Of a DNA stretch of 64,000 nt, positions 1-9,922 are shown in pieces; position 1 is the first letter of the stretch; every line of letters begins with the position of its first letter. Under the pieces are notes generated by a model, which saw only the letters and a list, made by a program, of their open reading frames with translations, was not told the DNA's origin and ran no database searches. The stretch is taken from assembly GCA_033239125.1 (NCBI GenBank), contig BSWB01000003.1:108520320-108584319 (forward strand), in the 5' to 3' direction. Origin of the DNA: Fagopyrum homotropicum (Eukaryota > Streptophyta > Magnoliopsida > Caryophyllales > Polygonaceae). A program made the translations under genes and the position numbers.

Positions 1-118
1 TCTCGACAAAATACGTGAATTGAGTGCAAACGCCGTGAACTAATGCTAAACCATGCATGAATGAGCGGAAAATCTATCTAAATTAGTGTCTAAATCTAAG
101 TCATAAATCGTGTTATCA
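1..118 (-). repeat. LTR1 tail of compound A
   Basis: The segment matches the last part of LTR3 (11569-11686) with about two differences and ends in the same TGTTATCA. It differs from the LTR2 tail (2282-2399) at more than a dozen places. The rest of this LTR lies outside the window. Confidence 0.85.
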
Positions 119-627
119 AAATACCCCATACTTAAGGTTTGCTCGTCCCCGAGCAAATTCCCAACTATACACTAAGAGATGACATGATTTATGTATGCAG
201 AAAAATGGCAAAATCTTTCTGGAGTTGTGCTTCTAATATTGGATCACCTTCATAGTCATGGTTCGTGACAATGGACAAGCAATTATGTATCAAATAAATG
301 AAAGCATGGAAAGACAATTACACTTAACTTGATAGCATGCAATGAAATGTAAAGATGATGAAGTCAAGATGATCATGAGTATATCCAATCTAAATCACTT
401 AGTCTTACACACATGCAAGTAGGTCAAAAGGACTTGTAAAATAGAAGGCCAAGAAACGTTGTGATTAGGTGGGAATTTTCTAGGCTATGTGATGCTAATC
501 CGAGAAAGGAACTAAACAACAACAACTTCACATTTCTTATCAACTTCCCTCAAGTGTATATTTTTCTTCATTTTCTTTTCTTTCTTTTCTTTTATTTTTG
601 AGACAATGGCATTGGTGTACAAAAACT
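119..627 (-). mobile_element. Shortened internal region of compound A
   Basis: 119-620 is a diverged copy of 2400-2893: PPT context, the hairpin at 138-157, and a T-rich stretch. It then jumps at a CAAAA-type microhomology to ACT|TGTTACGC, the sequence that normally abuts the primer site (compare 9912-9930). Several kb of gag-pol and the primer site itself are therefore missing. No coding capacity is seen. Confidence 0.75.
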
Positions 628-2399
628 TGTTACGCTCAGGTAGTGTGTGTAAATCGCAATAAGCTTTAAATTTATACTCGTTATATTTATCCTAACTCCT
701 AGCGAAACCCGTAGTGTACGGGACATTTGTAGTAGGGATAGTATTCCGAGGTCGAACACAAGGACTAAGGTGAGATTGATTCGATTTATGATCAAGTCTA
801 GTGAAGATCTAGTTCAAGAAAAGAGAAGGAAATAAAGAAATGAAAATCTCAATGTTTTTGGTTGGTTTTTCGGTGATCTATCAAAGATCACAAATCATGC
901 GAAATGTAATAATCAACTAAGCTAACAAATCAATGCAAACAAACAAGATAAAGACAAGATATGGATCAAATAGAGGAAAGCGGATTCTAGGGGTAGGAAG
1001 TTCCGGTTATGGTATAGGACTCAAGCTATCTATCCTTTCCTTGGATTAACTATGATATGTTGGGGGTTAAGTGTTTCTAGATTGGAATCAATCACTGGGT
1101 AGGTCTCATGGTCCACTAGGCCATCCCTAAAGTCTCATCACCGGGTAAGTCTCTAAGAACCTAAAGGAAGGAATTCTACACAAACTGGATTGTTATCTAG
1201 AGATCTAACATATCCTTACCGGGTAAGTCTCGGAAGGGTTAGTTCAAAACAACCATCCTAGCACACTTAATCCAATGGCGGCTTATGAGGCTCACCACTA
1301 CCTAAGGTTTGTCATCTTTGAGATCTAAGAGCAAGGATTACCGGATAAGTATCTCCTAACACTTAGTTGCTAACACTAGGTCACCCTAGGATAGATTGAC
1401 TCAAGAAACACCTAGGATTTCAACATTCTAACAATCTAAGACTAGATCCATCGAATCAGGCAAGATCACGGTTTGTTCTACCTTTCCACGGCCGTGGTTT
1501 GGCAAGAACTGGCCGTGATTCCTAACAGAGACTACGTTCATGCACACAAGTCATCCAAAGGTAAATCTAAGTCCATCCTATCATAGCCCTAGCCATAACC
1601 ATCCTTTCCTTACCCTAGAACCACATCCATTTGCAAGATATTGAAGAGAAAGAGATGAACAAGTCAACTAAAACAAACCAAGCTGAAAGTGGAATTAGAA
1701 TAACTCACAATCCTTCTTAAAGAAGGTTCAAATGGTTCATACAACTCAAGAGATTGATTCCGAAATTCTTCACTACAAGTAATCAAAATCTATCAATGGT
1801 GTGTTCTTCTTTTCCAACCAAGCTCTTCTCCAATGGTAGCCTTCTTCTTCCTCCTTCTTCCCAAAGAATCTTCTTGTTGAGAGAATATTTTTGTTAGAGG
1901 ATAGTGGAAAATGGAGAGCTGCTCCAAGATGCTCCTCTCAGCAAATGTAGGACCACTTTTATACTACAACTTTGCAAGAGCTGGCCAAGAGATCGTGGCA
2001 CAGCTGTCATGAAAACCTGGCAAAAACCACGGGCATTTCCACGGCCATGATCTGTCAGAGAACCGTGATTTTGTGCTTCAGCTTCGTCTTTGATCATTAA
2101 GCTTCGATTTGGTGCATGGCTTGTGTTTGCAAGGTTCCATGAGTCCTCTCTAGCCTTTAGCTTGCATCCTAATGAGTCCGAGGGTGTGTCATATTGATGA
2201 ACGATCCTCAAACGTATCGTTTTAGCTCCTAAATCTCCCAAAACACCTACAAAGCAACGCACAAGTCCGTGTAGACGTCTATCTCGACAAAATACGTGAA
2301 TTGAGTGCAAACATCGTGAACTAGTGTTAAACCATGCATGAATGAGCGGGAAATCTACCTAAATGATTACCTAAACCTAAGTCATAAATTGTGTTATCA
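628..2399 (-). repeat. LTR2 of compound A
   Basis: This LTR is 1772 bp with ends TGTTACGC and TGTTATCA on the plus strand. It is bounded by internal sequence on both sides: 3' PPT context at 2400 and primer-site-side sequence at 627. It contains the palindrome CCACGGCCGTGG near 1488, related words at 2000-2070, and a minus-strand TATAAAAG at 1956-1963. It is homologous to LTR3 but clearly diverged from it. Confidence 0.85.
1956..1963 (-). promoter_or_regulatory. TATA box of LTR2
   Basis: The minus strand reads TATAAAAG. It is the likely U3 core promoter, with the GC-rich family word (ACGGCC-type) starting roughly 40-80 bp upstream (about 2000-2070). The corresponding LTR3 site (11241-11250) reads TATTTAAAGG. 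Confidence 0.55.
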
Positions 2400-2439
2400 A
2401 AAATACCCCATACTTAAGGTTTGCTCGTCCCCGAGCAAA
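2400..2439 (-). other. Polypurine tract and adjacent stem-loop of element A
   Basis: On the minus strand the sequence just before LTR2 reads AAGTATGGGGTATTTT, the plus-strand primer tract. Immediately upstream (2420-2439) is a perfect 8-bp stem TTTGCTCG / CGAGCAAA with a GGGA loop. The left copy at 119-157 has the same arrangement. Confidence 0.75.
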
Positions 2440-4034
2440 TTCTCAACTATAGATTACGAGATAACATGATTTATGTATGCAGAAAAATGGTAAAATCTTT
2501 TTGATTTTGTGCTTCTACTATTGGATCACCTTCAAAGTCATGTTTCATGGCAAAGGATAAGAAATCATGCATCAAATAAATGAAGGCATGAAAAGACAAT
2601 TGTACTTAGCTTGAAAACATGCATGAGATGTAAAAAATGAAGAAGCCAAGAAGATCAAGAGCATATCCAATCTAGATTACTAAGTCTTACAAACATGCAA
2701 ATAGGTCCTAAGGTCTTATGAATTAAAAGGCAAAGAAACGTTGTGATTAGGTGGGGATTTTTCTAGGTTATGTGATGCTAATCCGGGAATGGAACTAACT
2801 CCACAATTCTTGTCCTCGATCAACTTCCCTCAAGTGTATATTTTTCTCTATCTTTTCTTTCTTTTCTTTTCTTTTACTTATTTTTGAGACAATAGCATTG
2901 GTGTACAAAAGCCGAAACCTTGGTGATTAGCCATCCTCGGGATTTTTCTTATTTTTCGAGGTGCATCCACACCGGGCACACATACCAAAGCTCGTTAGGA
3001 CTATTGATTTATTTGACTTTGGCAAGGCACCAACACCCTATTATGTGAAGTGTACCGAGTTACATGTCATTTAAGCCAACGTCCCCAAGCCTATATTTTT
3101 GGCTACACTTTCACAACAAATTCAGCATTTTATGCATGATATTCTTTCATCAACATCTTCACCCCATACTTGCTTTTTATGCACATCAACACACTATCAT
3201 GCTCCTATTCCCGGATGGGTTAAAAGAGGTCAAATTATGTCCATTGAGGTGCTCAAACAATCATGATTAAGATGAGAAGTAGAGAAAGATGAATTGCCTC
3301 ATTCATTCCTAGATGGTATGCAAGAACTAGCATGTAATTTCGACTTTCAATCATCCATGGATTTCAAAAGAAGTACTTCAAGTCCACATATGCATTCATC
3401 AATTTAACACATAAGGCCATCCATAGTCAATCCACAAGACATAATTCATCATTAGGGTCATATCCAAGCCTAGAAAGCACAAAATTTTTTATATTTTCTG
3501 AATTTTTATGGGATTTTCGAGATGGATATACAATGCAAGTCATGTGAAAATATTAAACTACCCTAGATGCTCATCATGCAAAGGATTATGCAAACCCCAC
3601 CCCATACTTAGAAACACATTGTCCCCAATGTGTAAATGAAGTAAAAAAGAGTGAAAGAAGGTTCTCACAATGTAAAAGTGGTTTGCTATGGTATTTGGGA
3701 TGCTCAAGTGGAATTGATGTTGGATGATCCTATCAACCATGCTAGAGAGCTCTAAGCATTCATCAAAGTGTCGGGACCCGCGCTAGGCACCGCTAGCCGT
3801 CCAAGTTCCGCGTCCGCTCCACCCATAATTGATGAGGGGTTCATCGTCATCATTCGTATGTCAAGCAAGGCTTCCAATGCCACTAATGTTCTAGCACACA
3901 TAAAGCACACAAAACACAACCAAAAACAGAAAAATCTAAACAAAAACAAAACAAGAAAGGAAAAATGTTACCAATGGGTTGCCTCCTACCAAGCGCTTCT
4001 TTAAGGTCATTAGCTTGACCAAACTCGGGGGCGT
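2440..4034 (-). other. 3' non-coding region of element A
   Basis: This stretch lies between the pol stop (4035) and the PPT. It contains a second PPT-like tract (minus GTATGGGG near 3600) next to a CACATTGTCCCC-type motif, T-rich runs, and a pol-proximal GGTTGCCTCC motif (about 3975) shared with other Athila copies. The short reading frames are not supported. ORF1, present in C and D between these landmarks, is absent here. Confidence 0.7.
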
Positions 4035-6263
4035 CTACTCAAGGTAAAGAGGGGCAATCATATCCACCGGAGCTCCCGGGATATACTTCTTCAACCGGTG
4101 CCCATTCACCTTAAAGTTTTCACAATGCTCCCCTCCTATCTCAATAGCTCCATGGGGAAAGATCTTCTTCACCACATATGGCCCGGTCCATCTTGATTTG
4201 AGCTTTCCGGGAAAGAGCCGCAGCCTTGAGTTTAAGAGAAGGACAAGGTCTCCTTAACTCAACTCCTTGGGGATGATCCTCTTGTCATGCCACCGCTTGG
4301 TCCTCTCCTTGTAGATCCGGGCATTCTCGTATGCATCCAACCGGATCTCCTCAAGTGCGTTCATATCAAGCAACCTCTTTTCTCCGGCCTCTTTAAGATC
4401 AAAATTTAGCCACTTGATGGCCCAATGTGCTCTATGCTCTATTTCTACCGGAAGGTGGTAAGATTTGCCATAGACCAACTTGTAGGGAGTGGTGCCGATT
4501 GGTGTCTTGAAAGCGGTCCTATATGCCCACAAGGCATCATTGAGCTTCATAGCCCAATCCTTTCTAGTTCGAGATACCGTCTTTTCAAGAATGGCCTTTA
4601 TCTCCCGGTTGGAGATTTCCACTTGGCCACTAGTTTGGGGATGGTAAGGTGTTGCCACCTTTTGAGTCACCCCATACTTAGCCAAAAGTGCCCCAAAATT
4701 CCTATTGGTGAATTGCTTCCCTCCATCACTTATGATCACCCTTGGTGTTCCAAACCTAGGAAAGATCACTCGGTTGAAGAACCGCACCACAACCTTGGGG
4801 TCATTTGTAGGTGAGGCGATTGCCTCTACCCATCTCGAAACATAGTCAACCGCCAATAGGATGTAGAGGTTGCCACATGAAGAAGGGAATGGTCCCATGA
4901 AGTCCACACCCCACACATCAAATATTTCCACTTCTTGTATGTTGTTCAAGGGCATCTCATTCCTCCTTGAGATGTTGCCCGCCCTTTGGCAAGCATCACA
5001 AGCTACCACAAAGCTTTGCACATCCTTGAACAAACTTGGCCAAAAGAAGCCCGATTGCAACACCTTCGCACATGTCTTGTGGGAGCTAGCATGCCCTCCA
5101 CATGGCAAGGAATGACAATGGCGGATCACACTCTCCACCTCATCCTCCGGTATGCATCTTCTAAACATTCCATCCGGCCCTCTCTTGAACAAAAGTGGCT
5201 CGTTCCAATAGTAATGTCTCACATCTTTGAAGAACTTCTTCCTTTGGGCATATGTCAAACCGGGAGGCACTTCCTCACACACTAAGTAGTTCACAATGTC
5301 GGCAAACCATGGCTCGCTTCCTCTAGACACTTGGAACAAGCATTCCTCCACCATTTGCAATTGCTCATCCCGGAATGAGTCATCAATCGGGATGTCATCT
5401 CTTTCAAGCTCCAATGGTGGGAGTCTACTAAGGTGATCCGCCACTGAGTTCTCGGATCCCTTCTTGTCCCGGATTTCCATATCAAACTCTTGAAGAAGAA
5501 GGATCCACCGAATCAACCATTGTTTGGCATCCTTCTTTGTAAGGAGGTAACGGATCGCAGCATGATCCGTATAAACAATGACCTTCGCTCCAACAAGATA
5601 CGAGCGGAACTTCTCAAATGCATACACAACCGTTAGCAACTCTTTCTCGGTGGTAGCATAATTGAGTTGGGCATCATCTAGCGTCTTGCTAGCATAAGAA
5701 ATAGCATGAGTGCGCCCATCTTTTCTTTGCCCCAAAACAGCCCCAACGGCTACATAGCTTGCATCACACATGATCTCAAATGGTAAACTCCAATCCGGAG
5801 GTTGCATGATAGGTGCGGAGGACAAGGCGTTCTTCAACCTACAAAAAGCCTCAAGACAATCTTTGGAAAAGAAAAAATCAACATCCTTCATTCGTAGGTT
5901 AGTGAGATGCTTAGAAATTTTAGAGAAGTCTTGAATAAACCTCCAGTAAAAACCGGCATGCCCTAAGAAACTCCTTACCCCCTTCACCGAGGTAGGCGGT
6001 GGCAACTTCTCTATCGTTTCAATCTTGGCTCTATCAACCTCAATGCCACGGTTGGACACCAAGTGTCCTAACACAATACCTTCACTTACCATGAAGTGGC
6101 ATTTTTCCCAATTTAAGACAAGATTTGTCTCTTCACATCTTTGCAATACTAATAACAAGTTAGCCAAGCAATTATCAAAGGAAGAACCATAGACAGAGAA
6201 ATCATCCATAAACACTTCCATGATATTTTCAATGTATTCCGAAAAGATAGCCATCATACACCT
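4035..6263 (-). pseudogene. pol: Element A pol 3' part: RT palm end, RNase H, integrase
   Basis: The segment continues the polyprotein frame after a nonsense codon at 6264-6266. It begins with the RT FMDD active site (about 6201-6212). RNase H follows (about 5800-5440; CDAS, EKEL, TDHAA, ADHLSR motifs). Integrase has an H2C2 zinc domain (about 5110-4960), core D in GVDFMGPF (about 4903), D in SDGG, E in SGQVEISNRE, and a C-terminal KRWHDK...GDLVLL domain. One more in-frame stop (4254-4256, TAA where relatives have Glu) interrupts the C-terminal domain, which otherwise runs on to a TAG at 4035-4037. There are no frameshifts, and the catalytic residues of RNase H and integrase look intact. Confidence 0.88.
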
Positions 6264-7238
6264 TTAAAAGGTGGCGGGTGCATTACACAACCCAAATGGC
6301 ATTCTCCTATATGCAAAAGTACCCCATGGACATGTAAATGTTGTTTTCTCTTGGTCATCGGGGTGGATAGGGATTTGGAAGAATCCACTATAGCCATCTA
6401 AGTAGAAAAAATGACAATGTTGAGCTAACCTTTCTAGCATTTGGTCAATGAAGGGGAGAGGGAAGTGATCTTTCCTAGAGGCCATGTTCAACTTCCTATA
6501 GTCAATGCACATTCTCCACCCCGTAACCGTCCTTGTCGGGATTAGTTCGTTGTTCTCATTAGTCACTACGGTCATCCCACCCTTCTTAGGAACTACATGG
6601 ACGGGACTAACCCACTTACTATCCGAGATAGGGTAGATTATCCCCGCATCTAGCAACTTAATGATCTCCTTTTTGACTACCTCTTTCATTATAGGATTTA
6701 ATCTCCTTTGATGTTCAATAGAGGGTTTATGGTTATCTTCCATCATTATCTTATGCATGCACAAAGAAGGTTTTATGCCAACCAAGTCATCAATAGTATA
6801 TCCAATGGCTTTCCTATGCAATCTTAGTTCATGCAACAACTTAGCAAGTTCATCATCACTCAAGCATGCATTCACAATCACCGGATATGTTGAATTATCA
6901 CCAAGAAAAGCATACTTCAAATGAGAGGGGAGGGGTTTGAGTTCAAGTTTAGGAGGACCTTTATCGATTTGAGACGATCCAAACAAGGTTGGATGAGATG
7001 AATTCAAAGCAAATGAAGATCCTTCAAGGCTCCTAGAAGCTTGATCATCATCAGGGGCTGATTCAGGGGAAACCACGGTCACATCCACGGTTTGACCCAA
7101 GTCCACAGCCGTGGAAGCTGCCAAGCCTGCTTCTCGGAGTTGTCCAGAGAGTTCTACGGCCGTGGAACATAAATCTCGACCGTGGAACAAGAAGTTGTTC
7201 AACACCTCTTCGTGGTCTTCATCTTCAACTCTTGTTTC
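6264..7238 (-). pseudogene. pol: Element A reverse transcriptase, N-terminal and fingers/palm part
   Basis: This is the same frame as gag and PR. The first about 100 residues are a variable PR-RT spacer whose DNA carries several ACGGCCGTGG-type words (about 7070-7200). RT motifs follow: KWVSPVHVVPKKGG, WRMCIDYRKLN, FPLPFIDQML, YLDGYSGFFQIPI and FAYRRMPFGLCNAPATF. A TAA at 6264-6266 replaces the Gln expected in the motif ATFQRCMM, so the domain is cut just before FMDD. An in-frame TAG at 7239-7241 separates it from the protease. Both look like single-base nonsense changes. Confidence 0.88.
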
Positions 7239-7871
7239 CTATTCTAGTGCTTCTAAGGCCTTGATCTCTTCATTGCAAGCCTCCTCAATACCTTCCTCCA
7301 TCATACTTAAGGTAAGAACCTTCTCCAAGGTGTCCTTGATCAAGATCGAGCTCACAACTTCTCTAGATTCTTCTTGCTCGACTATGTTGAAGACATCCTC
7401 ATCAAGGGTTGGCCCTTTCATCATTGTGGACAACTTGAACTTGATGTTCTCTTCCCCAATGTTGAAGGAGAGAGTCCCATTCTTGCAATCCACTAGGCAT
7501 CCGGAGGTGGCTAGGAAAGGTCTTCCTAAGATGATGGGAACCGGATAGTCCGCCGGAATATCCAAGACAACAAAATCAATTGGCACATAGAATCCTCCTA
7601 GTTGCACCGGGATGTCTTCTAAGATCCCAACCGGATGAGTGATAGAACGGTCCGCCATATAGAGGGTCATCTTGACCGGTTTTGGCTCTCCTAGCCCAAC
7701 CTTGTTGCAAAGTGCAAGCGGTATGATGCTTACACTTGCCCCAAGATCACAAAGGGCCTCGTACTTCACATCTCTCACTCCAATTGGGACGCAAAAAGAA
7801 CCCGGATCTCTTAGCTTGGGAGGAATCTCCTCCTTCATTGTTTGGATCAATTCCGAGGATCTCTTGGTCAT
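7239..7871 (-). pseudogene. pro: Element A aspartic protease region
   Basis: This is a retropepsin-like domain of about 210 residues with catalytic motif LCDLGASVSIIP (DLGA at 7737-7748) and the second conserved stretch PVPIILGRPFLATSG. It is a plant Athila-type protease that would process the polyprotein. The upstream junction to gag is a TGA (7872-7874) where elements C/D-type copies read Arg (GEVRMT), consistent with CGA to TGA. The frame continues from gag without shift. An in-frame TAG ends it at 7239. Confidence 0.85.
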
Positions 7872-9782
7872 TCATATCTCCCCATACTCCTCCAACTTCC
7901 TTTTGTTGGAGAGTATCTCTTTCAAGAACTTGCCATATGCCGGCATTCCTAAAATAGCATCCATGAACGGAATGTTAATATGCAATTTAGACATTAGTTC
8001 AAGGAACTTACCAAAGTGATTGTCCAAACGAGCTCTTTCTCGTGATTGTGGCAATGGTAGTGGTGGTTTGTATGGAGGCGGTGCCACATATGTTGGCTCA
8101 ACATCCTTGCTCTTTCCTCCATCTCTTTGCAAAGTCTCTTCCTCTATCACCACTTGTTTCCCTTTAGCATTCTCCTTGGGCAAAGGGTCTTTCATGCTCA
8201 ACCCACTCCTTGTTGTGATATCCAACACTTGGCCTCTTGGGTTGTCTTCGGTCCTTCCGGGAAGCTTTCCCGGATCTCTATGTGCTTCACCCGCCTTTTG
8301 GAACACTTGTGCTTCCAAAACCTTTTGAGCTTTAGAAATTGAAGTCACGGTGCTCTCAAGACCACTCAACCTTCCAAGCAATTGCTCAAACATCAATTCG
8401 GTCCTATCCTTTGGAGGTTGAGTAAATCCGGGTGGAGGTTCTTGTGAAGCCTTTGGTGGTGGAGTTGTGCTTGTGGAAGCGGGAGGGTTCAAGGCTCCAT
8501 CCGGGTTAGAGTAAGAAAACCCGGGATGGTTGTGGTTGGGCCGGTAATTGTTGAATTGCCGGTTGTTGTTGAAGTTCCTTGGGCCTTGGTAGTTATTGTA
8601 ATTGTCCCTTCCCATGTAATTCACATCTTTCTCCTTGGAAGATAGATTAGCTTGTGGAAGCACTTGAGGAGTTGCTTGGTTCTTCAAAGTTGTAGCACAC
8701 AACTCCCTCAAGGACTTCAATTCATTGTTGATGGCGTCAAGCTTGAAATTGCTCATGGTGACTTCACTCACCTCATATGCTCCCGCCTTTCTCCCTTCAC
8801 TCTTCCTATGGGAGTATTTCTCAATCACTAGAGCTTGCTTCTCTACAAACTCCCAAGCTTCATCTACATGCTTCTCCATGAAAGTCCTATCGGAAAGAGA
8901 TTGGAGCTTGAATTGGCTATCTTCATCAAGTCCCTTGAAGTAGATTTCCAATAGCTCAATTTTCGGTATGCCATGGTGTGGACAATCTAGGAGAAGGTCT
9001 TTGAATCTCTCCCAAGACTTGAACAAGCTCTCTCTATCCTTCATCACAAAGGCATTGATCTTCCCTCTTAATTCGGTAGTCTTGGAAGGTGGGAAGAACT
9101 TAGTCAAAAACTCGGTTGTCATCTCCTCCCAAGTACCAACTCGCCCTTGTGGAATAGATTGATACCAAGCCAAGGCTTTGTCCTTAAGAGAGAAGGAAAA
9201 AGCCCTAAGCTTATGGTTGTTGCTCTCCAATCTTGGTGGTCTAAGAGTCTCCATCAAGATCTCATAATTCATCAAGTGTTGATGAGGAGACTCTCCTTCC
9301 ATCCCTCCAAATTGATTATGCCGGATCATTTGTAGAACTTGAGGGCGGAGTTCGTAATCATGGGCTGCGGGATCTCCTAAGTTCACACCCGGGCGGTGTG
9401 CTCTTTGTGCCGGATCCATACGTTGCCCCAACATTTGTGGCTCTTTCATAGCAATGGGCACAACCCTAATATTTACCGCCGCCGGCTGCGGTTGTGGTGG
9501 AGGTGGAGGAGGTTGTTGACGGTTAAGCTCCCTTTGCACAAGAGCTTGCCTAATCTCCTCAATCTCCCTCCTAGTTGCCTCTTGCCTCTCATTGGCAAGT
9601 CTCCTTTCATTCTCCAAAGCTTCATCCCTTATCCTAATTTGCTCTAAAGCCTCATCCAACTCAGCATGGAGATCTCTTCCGGCCATCTCTTTTCCCTTCT
9701 TAATGCTCTTGGATCTAGATCTAAGGGTTTTCTCCGGTTCGGGATCGAATGGAGCTAAATCCTTACCACGAGATCTTCGCAT
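7872..9782 (-). CDS. gag: Element A Gag
   Basis: I chose the start at the Met of MRRSRGKDLAPFDPEPE, which aligns with the start in element D; an upstream in-frame Met at 9827 precedes an unrelated leader. The order is: a charged coiled-coil-like N-terminus (about residues 25-80), a Gln/Pro-rich linker, and a retrotransposon Gag domain (motifs FSLKDKALAWYQSIP, WEEMTTEFLTKFFP, FKDLLLDCPHHGIP). An Asn-rich tail without a CCHC knuckle, typical of Athila, follows, then a conserved HINIPFMDAILGMP stretch before the protease. It is open over its full length, about 636 residues. It is the structural capsid protein and nucleic-acid packager of the element. Confidence 0.85.
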   Translation of the reverse strand: MRRSRGKDLAPFDPEPEKTLRSRSKSIKKGKEMAGRDLHAELDEALEQIRIRDEALENERRLANERQEATRREIEEIRQALVQRELNRQQPPPPPPQPQPAAVNIRVVPIAMKEPQMLGQRMDPAQRAHRPGVNLGDPAAHDYELRPQVLQMIRHNQFGGMEGESPHQHLMNYEILMETLRPPRLESNNHKLRAFSFSLKDKALAWYQSIPQGRVGTWEEMTTEFLTKFFPPSKTTELRGKINAFVMKDRESLFKSWERFKDLLLDCPHHGIPKIELLEIYFKGLDEDSQFKLQSLSDRTFMEKHVDEAWEFVEKQALVIEKYSHRKSEGRKAGAYEVSEVTMSNFKLDAINNELKSLRELCATTLKNQATPQVLPQANLSSKEKDVNYMGRDNYNNYQGPRNFNNNRQFNNYRPNHNHPGFSYSNPDGALNPPASTSTTPPPKASQEPPPGFTQPPKDRTELMFEQLLGRLSGLESTVTSISKAQKVLEAQVFQKAGEAHRDPGKLPGRTEDNPRGQVLDITTRSGLSMKDPLPKENAKGKQVVIEEETLQRDGGKSKDVEPTYVAPPPYKPPLPLPQSRERARLDNHFGKFLELMSKLHINIPFMDAILGMPAYGKFLKEILSNKRKLEEYGEI

Positions 9783-9898
9783 ACACCTAAAGAGTGAGAT
9801 GTCCTGAAAAGCAAACACACAAACCAAAAAGAGATCAAAAGCAACAAGAAAGATCTACACTATAAACAATCACAAAAATAGACTCAATCTAGACCTAG

Positions 9899-9916
9899 TC
9901 GCCGGCAACGGCGCCA
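9899..9916 (-). other. Primer binding site, tRNA-Asp type (element A)
   Basis: The minus strand reads TGGCGCCGTTGCCGGCGA, a near match to the Asp-tRNA 3' end used by Athila/Tat elements. It lies six bases inside the LTR3 boundary. Confidence 0.85.
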
Positions 9917-9922
9917 AAAACT

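Noticed and set aside
628..2399. LTR2 as a later nested solo-LTR insertion
   Set aside because: The flanks AAACT and AAATA are not a target duplication, and the sequences beside it are the normal PPT-side and primer-side neighbours of an LTR.
4425..5285. Plus-strand frames of up to 129 codons opposite element A integrase
   Set aside because: They are antisense to a clearly recognised integrase, with no domain and no promoter; shadows of the real frame.
9899..9916. tRNA gene at the primer site
   Set aside because: Only the 18 bases matching the tRNA 3' end are present; there is no cloverleaf.
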